Below are positions 9,230 through 18,682 of a DNA stretch of 64,000 bases, piece after piece. A model generated the notes under the pieces. It ran no database searches, was not told the origin of the DNA, and worked only from the letters and a program-made list of their open reading frames with translations. Origin of the DNA: Oceanobacillus sp. FSL K6-2867 (GTDB lineage: Bacteria > Bacillota > Bacilli > Bacillales > Amphibacillaceae). Each line of letters begins with the position of its first letter. The first letter of the stretch is position 1. The position numbers and the translations under genes were made by a program. The DNA is taken from the NCBI RefSeq assembly GCF_037963145.1, contig NZ_CP150144.1, positions 3,410,001 through 3,474,000 of the forward strand, read 5' to 3'.

Positions 9230-10780
9230 ATGAAGCGAAAACGCTTTTGGGTCATTAATGTTTTATTAATCGCTATTGTGCTTTTAGGTGGATGTAAGGA
9301 TGAAGAAAGCAATGGAACAAATGAGGTTAACGAAGATAATCGTACGTTAACGATTGCACTTGGAACAGACATGGTATCGTTTGATGTTCATAATCACAAT
9401 AATACATCAACAGAAGCGATTCATATTAACATGTTTAATTACTTGGTTAAACGAAATAACGACACAGGAGAAATTGAGCCTGACCTAGCGGAAAATTATG
9501 AAAATGTCGATGATTTAACATGGGAGTTTAAATTAAAGGATGGGGTTACGTTTCATAATGGTGACGCCTTAACTTCCGCAGATGTTAAGTATTCGCTGGA
9601 ACGTGTAGCAACTGATACGACGCTACTCGATCATGCGAACTATAAAACAATTAAAGAGGTTGAAGTTATCGATGATACGACTTTCCGTATTCATACCCAT
9701 GAACCGGATCCAGCACTGTTAAATCGTATTTCTAGAATTGGCTCAAGTATTCTACCTGCAACTTATATTGAAGAAAATGGGTTTGATCATTTTCTTGCAA
9801 ATCCAATAGGCACGGGAGCTTTTGAGTTTGTCGAGTGGGCCCGTGATGATCGGATTGTACTACAAGCATATGCAGATTATTTTGATGGGAAAAATGAAGA
9901 ATGGGATGAAATTGTATTTCGGATTATTCCAGAGAATTCAACACGGGTTTCAGAATTGTTAACAGGTGGAGTGGATATGGCTGTTAACATTCCGCCGAGT
10001 GATTGGGTGCGAGTAAATGAAAATGAAGGGACCTATTTGGCACAAGGAATTTCTAACCGAACGTTAATGATTTTTTTAAGATCGACGGAAGGGTATCCAA
10101 CAAGAGATAAAAAAGTACGGGAAGCACTGGATTTAGCGATTGATAATCAGGCAATTGTTGACAATATTTTAGGTGGTGCTGGTACACCAACGGTAACACG
10201 TGTAGGACCGGGAGATGTTGGCCATGCAGCACATTTATATGATACGTACAATTATAATCCGGAAAGAGCAAAGGAATTATTAGCCGAAGCCGGGTTTAAG
10301 GATGGATTTGAAATGACACTTCATTCACCAAGAGGGCGTTACTTGCAGGATGCGGAAATTGCGGAAATGGTAGCTGGAATGTTTGCTGAGATTGGGGTCA
10401 CCTTGAACATCGAGTTTATGGAGTGGAGTAATTATCTTGAACTAAGAAACGCGGGAGAGAATAAAGATGCGTATTTATTAGGACTGGGCAATTCGATGTT
10501 TGATGCCGCCAATGCCCTGGATTATTACCGAGCTGACCGTTTTATCGGACAGCTTGATTACCGAAATGATGAAGTAGAAGAATTGCTGGTTGCTGCTGAG
10601 CAAAATATGGATGCTGAGGAAAGAAATGAACAATATATAAAAATTCAAGAACTGCTTGCTGAGGATGTTGCTCATCTTGTTCTGCATCAAGAGTCAATAA
10701 ATATAGGGGTTGTTGATCGAATTGATTATACACCAACGATGGATGAGATGATTTATATTGATTCGATAACTAAAAAATAA
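9230..10780 (+). CDS. Peptide ABC transporter, substrate-binding lipoprotein (family 5)
   Basis: A 516-residue extracytoplasmic solute-binding protein. The signal peptide ends in a lipobox LLGGC with Cys22, so it is a lipoprotein on the outer face of the membrane. The body is SBP_bac_5 type: DLAENYENVDDLTWEFKLKD, FHNGDALTSADVKYSLER and a GTGAFEFVEW segment are family hallmarks of DppA/OppA. It feeds the two permeases and two ATPases that follow. Ligand class is inferred as di- or oligopeptides because an M20 peptidase ends the operon. Nickel or other ligands cannot be excluded. Confidence 0.9.
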   Translation: MKRKRFWVINVLLIAIVLLGGCKDEESNGTNEVNEDNRTLTIALGTDMVSFDVHNHNNTSTEAIHINMFNYLVKRNNDTGEIEPDLAENYENVDDLTWEFKLKDGVTFHNGDALTSADVKYSLERVATDTTLLDHANYKTIKEVEVIDDTTFRIHTHEPDPALLNRISRIGSSILPATYIEENGFDHFLANPIGTGAFEFVEWARDDRIVLQAYADYFDGKNEEWDEIVFRIIPENSTRVSELLTGGVDMAVNIPPSDWVRVNENEGTYLAQGISNRTLMIFLRSTEGYPTRDKKVREALDLAIDNQAIVDNILGGAGTPTVTRVGPGDVGHAAHLYDTYNYNPERAKELLAEAGFKDGFEMTLHSPRGRYLQDAEIAEMVAGMFAEIGVTLNIEFMEWSNYLELRNAGENKDAYLLGLGNSMFDAANALDYYRADRFIGQLDYRNDEVEELLVAAEQNMDAEERNEQYIKIQELLAEDVAHLVLHQESINIGVVDRIDYTPTMDEMIYIDSITKK

Positions 10781-10848
10781 TGATTAGGAAGAGTGGGGGG
10801 ATAGCTCCACTCTTTCTTTCAAAGCAACTTCGGAGGTGACGACTGCCG

Positions 10849-11763
10849 GTGAATTATATTGTAAGAAGAATACTGCAAATTATTCCGGTCTTATTTATCA
10901 TTTCATTTATTGTTTTTATTCTCGTTTTCATTGCTGGTGACCCTGTTGCCCTCATGCTTCCAGATGATGCTACCCAGGAAGAGATTGAACAACTGCGGGA
11001 GTCTCTCGGACTGAATGAACCCTTTTATGCACAGTATGGCAACTATGTTTTTAGTACGGTTCAGGGAGATTTTGGGGAATCCTTTCGCTATGGACAAGAC
11101 GCATTATCTGTCGTTTTAGAACGGCTGCCGGCTACGTTTGAGTTAGCGATTGCCGCGATTGTGATTGCGATTATGATCGCTATACCATTTGGAGTCTGGT
11201 CAGCGACAAAACAAAATTCCAGTATTGATTTAATCGCTACTGGTGCTGCAGTTGTTGGAAAAGCAATGCCGAATTTCTGGCTCGGTATTATGCTGATTTT
11301 ATTTTTCTCCGTAATGTTAGGTGTACTACCGGTATCGGGAAGAGGGAGTTTTGCTCACCTTATCCTTCCAGCTGTCACATTAGGAACAGGGATTGCTGCT
11401 GAGATGACAAGGCTGATACGTTCCAGCATGCTTGAAATATTAAATCAGGATTATATACGGACAGCAAAAAGCAAAGGAATTAAGTCACTGCAGGTAATTT
11501 ATAAACATGCTTTTCGTAACGCGCTTATTCCTTTTGTAACAATAACCGCTTTACAAACATCAACACTGATTGGCGGAGCTTTAATTACCGAAACAGTATT
11601 CGCGTGGCCGGGAATTGGCCAATTGCTCATACAGGCTGTTAATACGCGTGACATGGCAATTGTTCAGGCATGTGTCATGGTTATAGCTGTGATTGTCATA
11701 CTGATGAATTTATTAGCTGACATCATTTACCGCATCCTAGATCCTCGAATTAAATTGAAATAG
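10849..11763 (+). CDS. Peptide ABC transporter permease, DppB/OppB type
   Basis: A 304-residue inner-membrane permease with six predicted helices. The N-terminal MNYIVRRILQIIPVLF start and the LGLNEPFYAQY external loop are typical of the DppB/OppB half. The EAA-like coupling motif appears as YIRTAKSKGIKSLQVIYKHA-FRNAL. It starts at GTG, 8 bases after GGAGGTGA. It is second in the importer operon and pairs with the DppC-type permease that begins 12 bases downstream. Confidence 0.92.
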   Translation: MNYIVRRILQIIPVLFIISFIVFILVFIAGDPVALMLPDDATQEEIEQLRESLGLNEPFYAQYGNYVFSTVQGDFGESFRYGQDALSVVLERLPATFELAIAAIVIAIMIAIPFGVWSATKQNSSIDLIATGAAVVGKAMPNFWLGIMLILFFSVMLGVLPVSGRGSFAHLILPAVTLGTGIAAEMTRLIRSSMLEILNQDYIRTAKSKGIKSLQVIYKHAFRNALIPFVTITALQTSTLIGGALITETVFAWPGIGQLLIQAVNTRDMAIVQACVMVIAVIVILMNLLADIIYRILDPRIKLK

Positions 11764-11774
11764 GAGGTGTAAGA

Positions 11775-12689
11775 TTGGAAGAACAATCCAAAAAAAGAAT
11801 ATATGCTGATTCTACAGCATATATGAGAAAGCGAAACGGCACCTTCAAAAGATGGAGTAAGCTGCTTCTCAAAAGTAAGACAGGAACAGCAGGGTTGCTA
11901 ATTGTACTTTTTATCGTTTTCGTAGCTACTTGTGCTCCAATCCTTGCATCACATGATCCAAATGCTATTAATCCAGGCAGCTTGCATATGCCGCCTTCAT
12001 GGATGGAAGGGGGAAGCGCAGAGCATTTACTTGGAACAGATAATCTTGGGAGGGACATTTTAAGCCGAATTATTTACGGCTCTCAAGTATCACTGCTTGT
12101 CGGGATTGTGGCAGTTCTCTTATCTGGCATAATTGGTGTTAGTATCGGGTTAATTGCCGGGTTTTACGGTGGTTTCTTAGATAATATTCTAATGCGCTTT
12201 GTAGATTCATTTCTTGCCATACCAACGATTCTATTTTCGCTCGTCTTTTTAGCCGTTTTTGGTCCGAGTATAATGACGCTGATAATTGTGCTTGGTTTAA
12301 CAAATTGGACATCGTATGCAAGACTGGTGCGCGGTGATGTTTTATCGATAAAGGAAAGAGATTTTGTAAAAGCGGCCAGGTCCATTGGTGTGAAAAATAA
12401 TAAAATCATAATAAGACATCTGCTGCCTAATGTTATTTCAACATTTATTGTTATTTCGACATTAAGTGTAGCGTCAACGATTATCTTAGAATCGTCTTTA
12501 AGTTTTCTAGGGTTGGGCATACAGCCTCCAACTGTATCATGGGGAACGGTTTTAAGTGATGGTAGGGACTACTTAGCTACAAGCTGGTGGTTGGCGACTT
12601 TTCCAGGTATCGCGATTACCATAACAGTACTCGGCATCATCTTTTTAGGTGACTGGCTCCGTGATGTTCTAGATCCCCGAACAAAATAG
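11775..12689 (+). CDS. Peptide ABC transporter permease, DppC/OppC type
   Basis: A 304-residue permease with a longer cytoplasmic N-terminus, as usual for the DppC half. Family features include HLLGTDNLGRDILSRIIYGSQVSL after the first helix and the coupling loop DFVKAARSIGVKNNKIIIRHLLPN. The start is TTG at 11775, 7 bases after AGGAGGTG. The C-terminus ends with the common GDWLRDVLDPR. It forms the membrane channel with the preceding permease. Confidence 0.92.
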   Translation: MEEQSKKRIYADSTAYMRKRNGTFKRWSKLLLKSKTGTAGLLIVLFIVFVATCAPILASHDPNAINPGSLHMPPSWMEGGSAEHLLGTDNLGRDILSRIIYGSQVSLLVGIVAVLLSGIIGVSIGLIAGFYGGFLDNILMRFVDSFLAIPTILFSLVFLAVFGPSIMTLIIVLGLTNWTSYARLVRGDVLSIKERDFVKAARSIGVKNNKIIIRHLLPNVISTFIVISTLSVASTIILESSLSFLGLGIQPPTVSWGTVLSDGRDYLATSWWLATFPGIAITITVLGIIFLGDWLRDVLDPRTK

Positions 12690-12711
12690 ACACCGATAGG
12701 GAGGAATATAA

Positions 12712-13695
12712 ATGAGAGAACCTTTCATTCACATTAAAAATCTGAAGACCTATTTTCATACAGAAGATGGAACTGTGCCCGCGGTTGATGATGTATCCTT
12801 ATCGATTAACAAAGGGGAAATACTAGCGATTGTAGGTGAATCTGGTTCAGGCAAAAGTGTTACTTCATTATCGCTATTGCGTTTAATTGCTCCGCCAGGC
12901 CGAATTGAATCCGGGGAGATTTTATTTGAAGGACATAATCTAGCAGACTATTCCATGAAAAAAATGCGAGGAATACGTGGCAATAAAATCGCAATGATCT
13001 TCCAAGAGCCACTTACCTCTTTAAATCCAGTATTTACCGTGGGGAATCAGGTTTCGGAATCTATTATCGAGCACCAACATAAAAGTAAGAAAGAAGCAAA
13101 GAAGCTGGCGATTGAGATGCTGACAAAGGTTGGCATCCCAAGACCTGAAAAGGTGTTTCATTCCTATCCGCATGCTTTAAGCGGAGGAATGCGACAACGG
13201 GTGATGATTGCGATGGCATTATCTTGCAACCCAGAATTATTAATCGCGGATGAACCAACAACAGCACTTGATGTCACCATACAAGCTCAGATATTAAATT
13301 TAATGAAAGAATTAATTATTGAATTCGAAACATCAATCCTGCTGATTACGCATGATTTAGGTATTGTTGCTGAGATGGCGGACCGAGTTATCGTTATGTA
13401 TGGTGGTCAAATCGTTGAAGAAACAGATGTCTTTACGTTATTTAAGCATCCGAAACATCCATATACAAAGGGACTTCTCGCCAGTACTCCAAAAGTGCAT
13501 GAATTAAAAGAGGAACTGGTATCTATTCCTGGCTCTGTACCAAATCCAATTGATTATCCAATCGGCTGCCGATTCGCAGACCGTTGTGCGTGGGTTATGG
13601 AAACCTGCAGAACTGTTCACCCGAAATTAATCGAGATTAAACCGGGACATATGGTTCGATGCTGGCTGCATGAAGGAAAGGGGGAAGGAACTTGA
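12712..13695 (+). CDS. Peptide ABC transporter ATPase, DppD/OppD type
   Basis: A 327-residue ATPase. The Walker A is [10 protein letters not shown], the signature is [15 protein letters not shown] and the Walker B is [15 protein letters not shown], followed by the switch histidine in ITHDLG. The C-terminal oligopeptide-transporter extension is present ([12 protein letters not shown], then a cysteine-bearing [10 protein letters not shown] segment thought to hold an iron-sulfur cluster in relatives). It overlaps the next ATPase gene by 4 bases. Confidence 0.93.
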   Translation: MREPFIHIKNLKTYFHTEDGTVPAVDDVSLSINKGEILAIVGESGSGKSVTSLSLLRLIAPPGRIESGEILFEGHNLADYSMKKMRGIRGNKIAMIFQEPLTSLNPVFTVGNQVSESIIEHQHKSKKEAKKLAIEMLTKVGIPRPEKVFHSYPHALSGGMRQRVMIAMALSCNPELLIADEPTTALDVTIQAQILNLMKELIIEFETSILLITHDLGIVAEMADRVIVMYGGQIVEETDVFTLFKHPKHPYTKGLLASTPKVHELKEELVSIPGSVPNPIDYPIGCRFADRCAWVMETCRTVHPKLIEIKPGHMVRCWLHEGKGEGT

Positions 13696-14765
13696 TAAGG
13701 AAAGAGCATTTACTTGAGGTGAAGGGATTAAAGAAATATTTTGAAGTTAAAAGTGGCTTTTTAAAAAGAAGTAAAAATGATTTAAAAGCAGTAAATGATA
13801 TTAGTTTCTTTGTTGAGGCTGGAGAAACACTCGGGATTGTTGGAGAATCAGGGTGCGGCAAATCCACAATAGGCAATATGATTGTTCAGCTATTAAAACC
13901 AACCGCAGGAGAGATCTATTTTGAAGGTGAGGATATTACGAAATTAAAAGGGGAAGCATTGCGAAAGAAACGATCAGACATTCAGATTATCTTTCAGGAT
14001 CCTTATTCCTCCCTTAACCCACGAATGCGTGTATTTGATTTAATTGCAGAACCACTTCGTACTCATGAGTCATTAACCAAAAAAGAACTTGAAAACCGCG
14101 TGCTTGAGCTGATGGAAACTGTTGGACTTAAACGAACCTATGCAAATCGCTTTCCACATGAATTCAGTGGTGGACAGCGTCAACGTATCGGAATTGCCCG
14201 CGCTATCGGCTTGAATCCCAAGCTAATTGTATGTGATGAACCTGTATCTGCTCTTGATGTATCTATCCAATCGCAAATTTTAAATCTGCTTGTAAAGCTT
14301 CAAAAGGAGTTTCAAATAACTTATCTTTTTATTGCCCATGGACTGCCTGTTGTAAAACATATAAGCGATCGTATTGCTGTTATGTATTTGGGGAAAATTG
14401 TTGAGCTGACAACAAAAGAACAGCTATTTATAAAGCCGATGCACCCGTATACGGAGGGACTATTATCAGCAATTCCAGTACTAGACCCCACACAACGGGA
14501 TTTGAAAGAACATAGAGTATTAATAAAAGGAGATATCCCAAATCCAGTCCATCCACCTTCAGGCTGTGTTTTTCATCCGCGCTGTCCATATGCTAGAGAG
14601 CTATGTACCCAAATGGAACCAATTTTTGAGGAGAAAGAATCCGGGCACTTTGCAGCGTGTCACTATCCCTTAAGGGAGGGGAAAGGGATTGTCCATCCAA
14701 GGGAAGGAAATCATCATGGAGACGTACATTTTGAATCAAAAAAAGGAGATGCTCGGTTTAATTGA
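13692..14765 (+). CDS. Peptide ABC transporter ATPase, DppF/OppF type
   Basis: A 357-residue ATPase with Walker A GESGCGKSTIGN, signature FSGGQRQRIGIARAI and Walker B LIVCDEPVSALDVS. The usual switch motif reads IAHGLPVVKHI; most relatives have a D at the place of the G. The C-terminal FHPRCPYARELC block matches the partner ATPase. The TTG start overlaps the DppD-type gene by 4 bases. After the conserved CHYPL the frame runs a further ~30 residues (GNHHGD, FESKKGDARFN), which overlap the start of the peptidase gene by about 50 bases. Confidence 0.9.
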   Translation: MIRKEHLLEVKGLKKYFEVKSGFLKRSKNDLKAVNDISFFVEAGETLGIVGESGCGKSTIGNMIVQLLKPTAGEIYFEGEDITKLKGEALRKKRSDIQIIFQDPYSSLNPRMRVFDLIAEPLRTHESLTKKELENRVLELMETVGLKRTYANRFPHEFSGGQRQRIGIARAIGLNPKLIVCDEPVSALDVSIQSQILNLLVKLQKEFQITYLFIAHGLPVVKHISDRIAVMYLGKIVELTTKEQLFIKPMHPYTEGLLSAIPVLDPTQRDLKEHRVLIKGDIPNPVHPPSGCVFHPRCPYARELCTQMEPIFEEKESGHFAACHYPLREGKGIVHPREGNHHGDVHFESKKGDARFN

Positions 14766-15846
14766 GCAATTAGTTAACATTGATAGTGGTTCCTATTATA
14801 AAAAAGGTGTTGATAAAGTAGCGGAAATATTGATAAATCAATTTAGAGAGATGGGTTTTCAGATTACGATTAAGAAGAATAAATTATATGGAAACAATGT
14901 AGTCATACAATACGATGAAAATAAAAAAACAGATATTTTAATTGTTGCACATATGGATACTGTTTTTCCAGAGGGAACAGTACGTGAACGCCCCTTTACT
15001 ATTAAGGGAAGCCGCGCATATGGACCAGGTGTTATTGATATGAAGTCAAGTCTAGTAACACTGTTATATGCAATAAAAGCACTCTATCAGCAGCCTAACA
15101 ATGCATATAAAAATATAACGATTATTTTAAACAGTGATGAAGAGATCGGATCACCGACATCCAAAAAGCTGATTGAGAAAATTTCCAGAACGAAGAAGTA
15201 TGCATTAATTATGGAACCAGCACGGCAAGATGGCTCGATTGTTTCAGCAAGGCGTGGGGGTGGCAAGTATATTTTATCTGTGAAAGGCAAAGCAGCACAT
15301 TCTGGTGTCTCACCTGAAGATGGAAAAAGTGCAATCGAAGAGCTTGCACATAAGATTATTAAGCTGCAGCAGCTGAATAATGCCCAAAAAGGTATTTCAA
15401 TCAATGTCGGTATGATTGAAGGCGGGGAAGCAGTTAACGTTGTCCCTTCTGAGGCCAAAGGGATGATAGATGTCCGGATTACAAGTCGAGAGCAAGCAAG
15501 ATATGTAAGAAAACAAATTGAAAAGATATGCGCTACACCTGATATAAAAGGTACAAATATTACATTAAAGGGCGGAATAAATCGCCTGCCTCTCGAATTA
15601 AACCAAGCAAACAAGAAACTTTTGCTTGTGGTTCAAGATGTTGCAGACTCAATAGGTATAGAATTAAAAGCTGTTCATACTGGAGGTGGTTCTGATGCAT
15701 CATTTCCAGCTAATTTAGGAGTGGCAACCATTGATGGGCTTGGCCCAATAGGTGGTGGTCTTCATAACGAGGACGAGTATTTGGAGATTCATTCATTAAC
15801 GGAAAGATGTTTTCTGTTGGCTGAGACAATATCAAGACTTTCCTAA
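14716..15846 (+). CDS. M20 family metallopeptidase (carboxypeptidase G2-like)
   Basis: A zinc peptidase of 376 residues. Metal ligands are visible in VAHMDTVFPEG, GPGVIDMKSS and the LNSDEEIGSPTSK pair of glutamates, then in MEPARQDG and the C-terminal GLHNEDEYLE. The dimerisation domain lies in the middle, with GKAAHSGVSPEDGKSA. It probably trims peptides brought in by the importer encoded immediately upstream. The ATG at 14716 is favoured because GGGAAGGAA lies 6-8 bases before it. A TTG at 14689 is in frame. Either start overlaps the preceding ATPase gene, which suggests translational coupling. Confidence 0.9.
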   Translation: METYILNQKKEMLGLIEQLVNIDSGSYYKKGVDKVAEILINQFREMGFQITIKKNKLYGNNVVIQYDENKKTDILIVAHMDTVFPEGTVRERPFTIKGSRAYGPGVIDMKSSLVTLLYAIKALYQQPNNAYKNITIILNSDEEIGSPTSKKLIEKISRTKKYALIMEPARQDGSIVSARRGGGKYILSVKGKAAHSGVSPEDGKSAIEELAHKIIKLQQLNNAQKGISINVGMIEGGEAVNVVPSEAKGMIDVRITSREQARYVRKQIEKICATPDIKGTNITLKGGINRLPLELNQANKKLLLVVQDVADSIGIELKAVHTGGGSDASFPANLGVATIDGLGPIGGGLHNEDEYLEIHSLTERCFLLAETISRLS

Positions 15847-15927
15847 TAAATAAGGGGGCAGAGTCAGCAGGAACGTATAGGCAATTTACACATACGATAG
15901 TATCATCATGGGAATCAGGAGGGAATT

Positions 15928-16803
15928 ATGAATTCATACTTATTGGAAGTGCAGAAATGGTATCAGGAAAACAAGGGGAAATTCGAGCATGATTTACAGC
16001 ATTTTGAAGGACATGCAAAAGAAGCGTTTTCTCGGATAATAGCCCAATTTGAAAACACGTTTGCAAACGCAGCAAGGGAGTATATTGACGAGGAGCACAT
16101 CTCAGGATTAGTAGAAGAAGTTTATGCATTGTATGAGCAAAATGCAGTGTTTGAACGTTCTGAGGGAAGACAGCCATTTGTTCCGATAGGAGGGCATCGT
16201 TTGCCGCCTCTGCCATATTCTTATGATGCATTAGAGCCATATATCGCAAAGGAAATTATGTATTTGCACCATGACAAGCATCATCAAAGCTATGTCGATG
16301 GTCTGAACAAAGCAGAACTAAAAATGGAAGAAGCGAGACAGACAGGTGATTTTGACATCATTAAACATTGGGAGCGAGAGGCTGCATTTAATGGCGCTGG
16401 TCATTATTTGCATACGATATTTTGGGAGATTATGGCGCCTAATGCAGGCGGCAGACCACAAGGAGAATTGCTTCAAGCAATTGAGCGTGACTTTGGAAGT
16501 TTTGAACAATTCAAGGAGCACTTTACACAAGCGGCCAACCAAGTGGAGGGCGGAGGCTGGACAATGCTTGTTTGGGCACCAAGGTCTGGGAGAATGGAAA
16601 TTTTACAAGCCGAAAAGCACCAAAACCTTTCCCAGCAAGATATTGTTCCATTATTAGTCCTTGATGTATGGGAGCATGCTTATTATTTGCAGTATTTAAA
16701 TGAGAAAAAGGATTATGTTGAAGCATGGTGGAATGTCGTCAATTGGCCAGCAGTTGCAGACCGGTATCAAAAGGCAAAAACGCTACGCTGGAAACTTGCT
16801 TAG
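15928..16803 (+). CDS. sodF: Iron/manganese superoxide dismutase with N-terminal extension
   Basis: 291 residues, of which the last ~200 are a complete Fe/Mn superoxide dismutase beginning at LPPLPYSYDALEPYI. The four metal ligands are His114 (YLHHDKHH), His162 (YLHTIFW), Asp246 and His250 (DVWEHAYYLQY). The first ~90 residues are a charged, helical segment absent from housekeeping SodA. This layout is known in B. subtilis SodF. The function of the extension is not known. No signal peptide is seen. The ATG follows AGGAGGGAATT. It is monocistronic, with a strong terminator at 16819. Confidence 0.9.
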   Translation: MNSYLLEVQKWYQENKGKFEHDLQHFEGHAKEAFSRIIAQFENTFANAAREYIDEEHISGLVEEVYALYEQNAVFERSEGRQPFVPIGGHRLPPLPYSYDALEPYIAKEIMYLHHDKHHQSYVDGLNKAELKMEEARQTGDFDIIKHWEREAAFNGAGHYLHTIFWEIMAPNAGGRPQGELLQAIERDFGSFEQFKEHFTQAANQVEGGGWTMLVWAPRSGRMEILQAEKHQNLSQQDIVPLLVLDVWEHAYYLQYLNEKKDYVEAWWNVVNWPAVADRYQKAKTLRWKLA

Positions 16804-16818
16804 CAGAATAAACGCTTA

Positions 16819-16860
16819 AAAATATCAACAGGATTCTAATCGCTGTTGATATTTTCTTTT
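16819..16860 (+). terminator. Terminator after sodF
   Basis: A 13-base stem AAAATATCAACAG / CTGTTGATATTTT (16819-16831 with 16843-16855) is followed by T-rich sequence. The A-rich left flank may let it also serve the convergent dipeptidase gene. Confidence 0.85.
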
Positions 16861-16874
16861 TAACTTTATGTTGT

Positions 16875-18311
16875 TTATGTATCCTTGTTCAAGTAAAAAA
16901 TACGCGTAGCTCGTTGAACATTTCCATTTTTGTCTGAGGCTTCAAATGTTACAACATGAAAATGCTCAACTAAAGGTTCTGTTAGTTTAAATGATAATAT
17001 GGAGGTATTTCCATTGTAATCCGCTTCGTAGGCAACACCATCCACAATAATCTGGAAATCCAAATTTTCAATTGTATCCGCAGGTGCATCGATATTCGCT
17101 TTTAAAGTCGGCATTGTTTCTTCAACTATTTCGCCCATTTTAAATTCCGGAGTCATTTTGATATCTAACTCTTTTGCATATGCGTTTATAGTTGCGGCAT
17201 TTTCAACTTCCTGTAATAATCGAAGCGTATTTTTTCCAAGGATTTTTTCGATATCCTCATCAGAGTACCCTCTGTTTTTTAACTCATCCGTAATTTTATA
17301 GAGTTCGCTTGCATTTTGTAAATCTGAGGGCATATCCGAACCGTCAAAGTCAGAACCAAGTGCAACATGATCAATCCCAATTAAATCGACAGCATAATCA
17401 ATATGATCAGCGATATTGGTAACATAGGCGGATGGATTATCCGTTAAAAATGCCGGATAAAACACGATTCCTATAACACCGCCATTTTCAGCAAGAGCGA
17501 GCAGCTGCTCATCTGTCAGGTTGCGCTGATGGTTTTTTAGTGCCTTTACACCGGAATGTGTTGCCATGACAGGCGCATCGGTGACCTCTAACACATCCCA
17601 AAACGTGTTCTCTGACATGTGTGACACGTCAATAATCATGCCTAGTTTATTCATTTCCTCTGCAACCTGCACACCGAGATCAGTTAGTCCGCCACTTGAT
17701 GGGGTTCTGGCTGGATCTCCATATATTTTATTCGCACCTTCACCTAGTGCGTTAGAATAGTTCCAATTAAAACCAATGGCTTTAATACCGAGGTCGTAAT
17801 ATTGATGAAGCAATTCAATAGCATTATGTTCTTCTAAAGAATAGGCGCCTTCTATTGTAGGAACTGCTGCAATTTTCCCTGCTTGTACCGTATCCCAAAT
17901 TTCAAATGCTGTCTTTGCAATTTGAAAATGGTCCCGATTATGTTCCTCCATCCAATAGAGTGCATGGATTAATGCGAGTGTGCGGCTGATACTACGGGGA
18001 TTATTGTCATAATAACCTTCTGTAAACGCTGCGAAAAAACCTACATTTATTCCACCTTTTTTAAGCTTTGGTATATCAGCATGAAGGGGAGTATCCTTTC
18101 CGATATCGACATTTGGCAGCCAAATGTTTTCGTCCAATACATTCATCATTGTATCGATATGACTATCAACAATTATCGCTTTATTATGTATACTATCCGT
18201 ATTTTCAGTAGGTTCGTGCTTTAATTGGATAGAAAAGTTATCCAGCGTGCCCCATGCAGCAGGGAAGGTTAATAGCATTGTAATGAGCAGCCAGAATAAA
18301 GTAGTGGGCAT
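16875..18311 (-). CDS. Exported membrane dipeptidase (peptidase M19) with C-terminal extension
   Basis: About 478 residues. The N-terminus (MPTTLFWLLITMLLTFPAAWG) is a signal peptide or anchor. The renal-dipeptidase domain follows with metal-binding motifs DSHIDTM, PTIEGAYSLEEHNA, DVSHMSENTFWDV, ATHSGVKAL and GSDFDGSD. After it come ~100 residues that look like a beta-rich, Ig-like tail (VVTFEASDKNGNVQRATR). It cleaves dipeptides outside the membrane. The ATG at 18311 is preferred over an in-frame ATG at 18341 because GAAAGGAG lies 8 bases upstream. A second M19 gene, cytosolic in type, lies at 62149. Confidence 0.88.
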   Translation of the reverse strand: MPTTLFWLLITMLLTFPAAWGTLDNFSIQLKHEPTENTDSIHNKAIIVDSHIDTMMNVLDENIWLPNVDIGKDTPLHADIPKLKKGGINVGFFAAFTEGYYDNNPRSISRTLALIHALYWMEEHNRDHFQIAKTAFEIWDTVQAGKIAAVPTIEGAYSLEEHNAIELLHQYYDLGIKAIGFNWNYSNALGEGANKIYGDPARTPSSGGLTDLGVQVAEEMNKLGMIIDVSHMSENTFWDVLEVTDAPVMATHSGVKALKNHQRNLTDEQLLALAENGGVIGIVFYPAFLTDNPSAYVTNIADHIDYAVDLIGIDHVALGSDFDGSDMPSDLQNASELYKITDELKNRGYSDEDIEKILGKNTLRLLQEVENAATINAYAKELDIKMTPEFKMGEIVEETMPTLKANIDAPADTIENLDFQIIVDGVAYEADYNGNTSILSFKLTEPLVEHFHVVTFEASDKNGNVQRATRIFYLNKDT

Positions 18312-18682
18312 TGCTGAAACTCCTTTCAGAGAATGAGACAAAATCTATCAAATTTTAAGATGTATATAGAATTAATCTCATTGTACAGAAAGATTACAGG
18401 ACTGTCATTTCCGAGAAAATCCATATTGAATGAGCCATGGTAATTTATACACATATTTGATTTATAAAAAGAAAAGTGCAGATAACCAAGATTTAGTAAC
18501 GTTTAGCTTTTCGTATTGAACTATTATTACCTTTTACCTATAATAGGTATTGGTTGAGAAAAATGTAGAAATTTAATAGAACTCTGCCAGTGGTGCAGTT
18601 CACCTTACTAGCCATAGAGGCTTGGTTAAAGGGTTAGCTAAGTTCTTAACATAATCAAGCTAACCTTTTATCCATCATAGCT
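18312..18682. other. Intergenic region between DUF3006 gene and M19 dipeptidase
   Basis: About 370 AT-rich bases with no supported gene. Two structures stand out. One is an inverted repeat GGTTAGCT / AGCTAACC (18632-18639 with 18658-18665), placed as a terminator for the minus-strand DUF3006 gene or any plus-strand read-through. The other is a near-perfect palindrome TACCTAT-A-ATAGGTA at 18535-18549 that could be a protein-binding site. The dipeptidase promoter should lie near 18340-18420 but could not be assigned. Confidence 0.45.
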
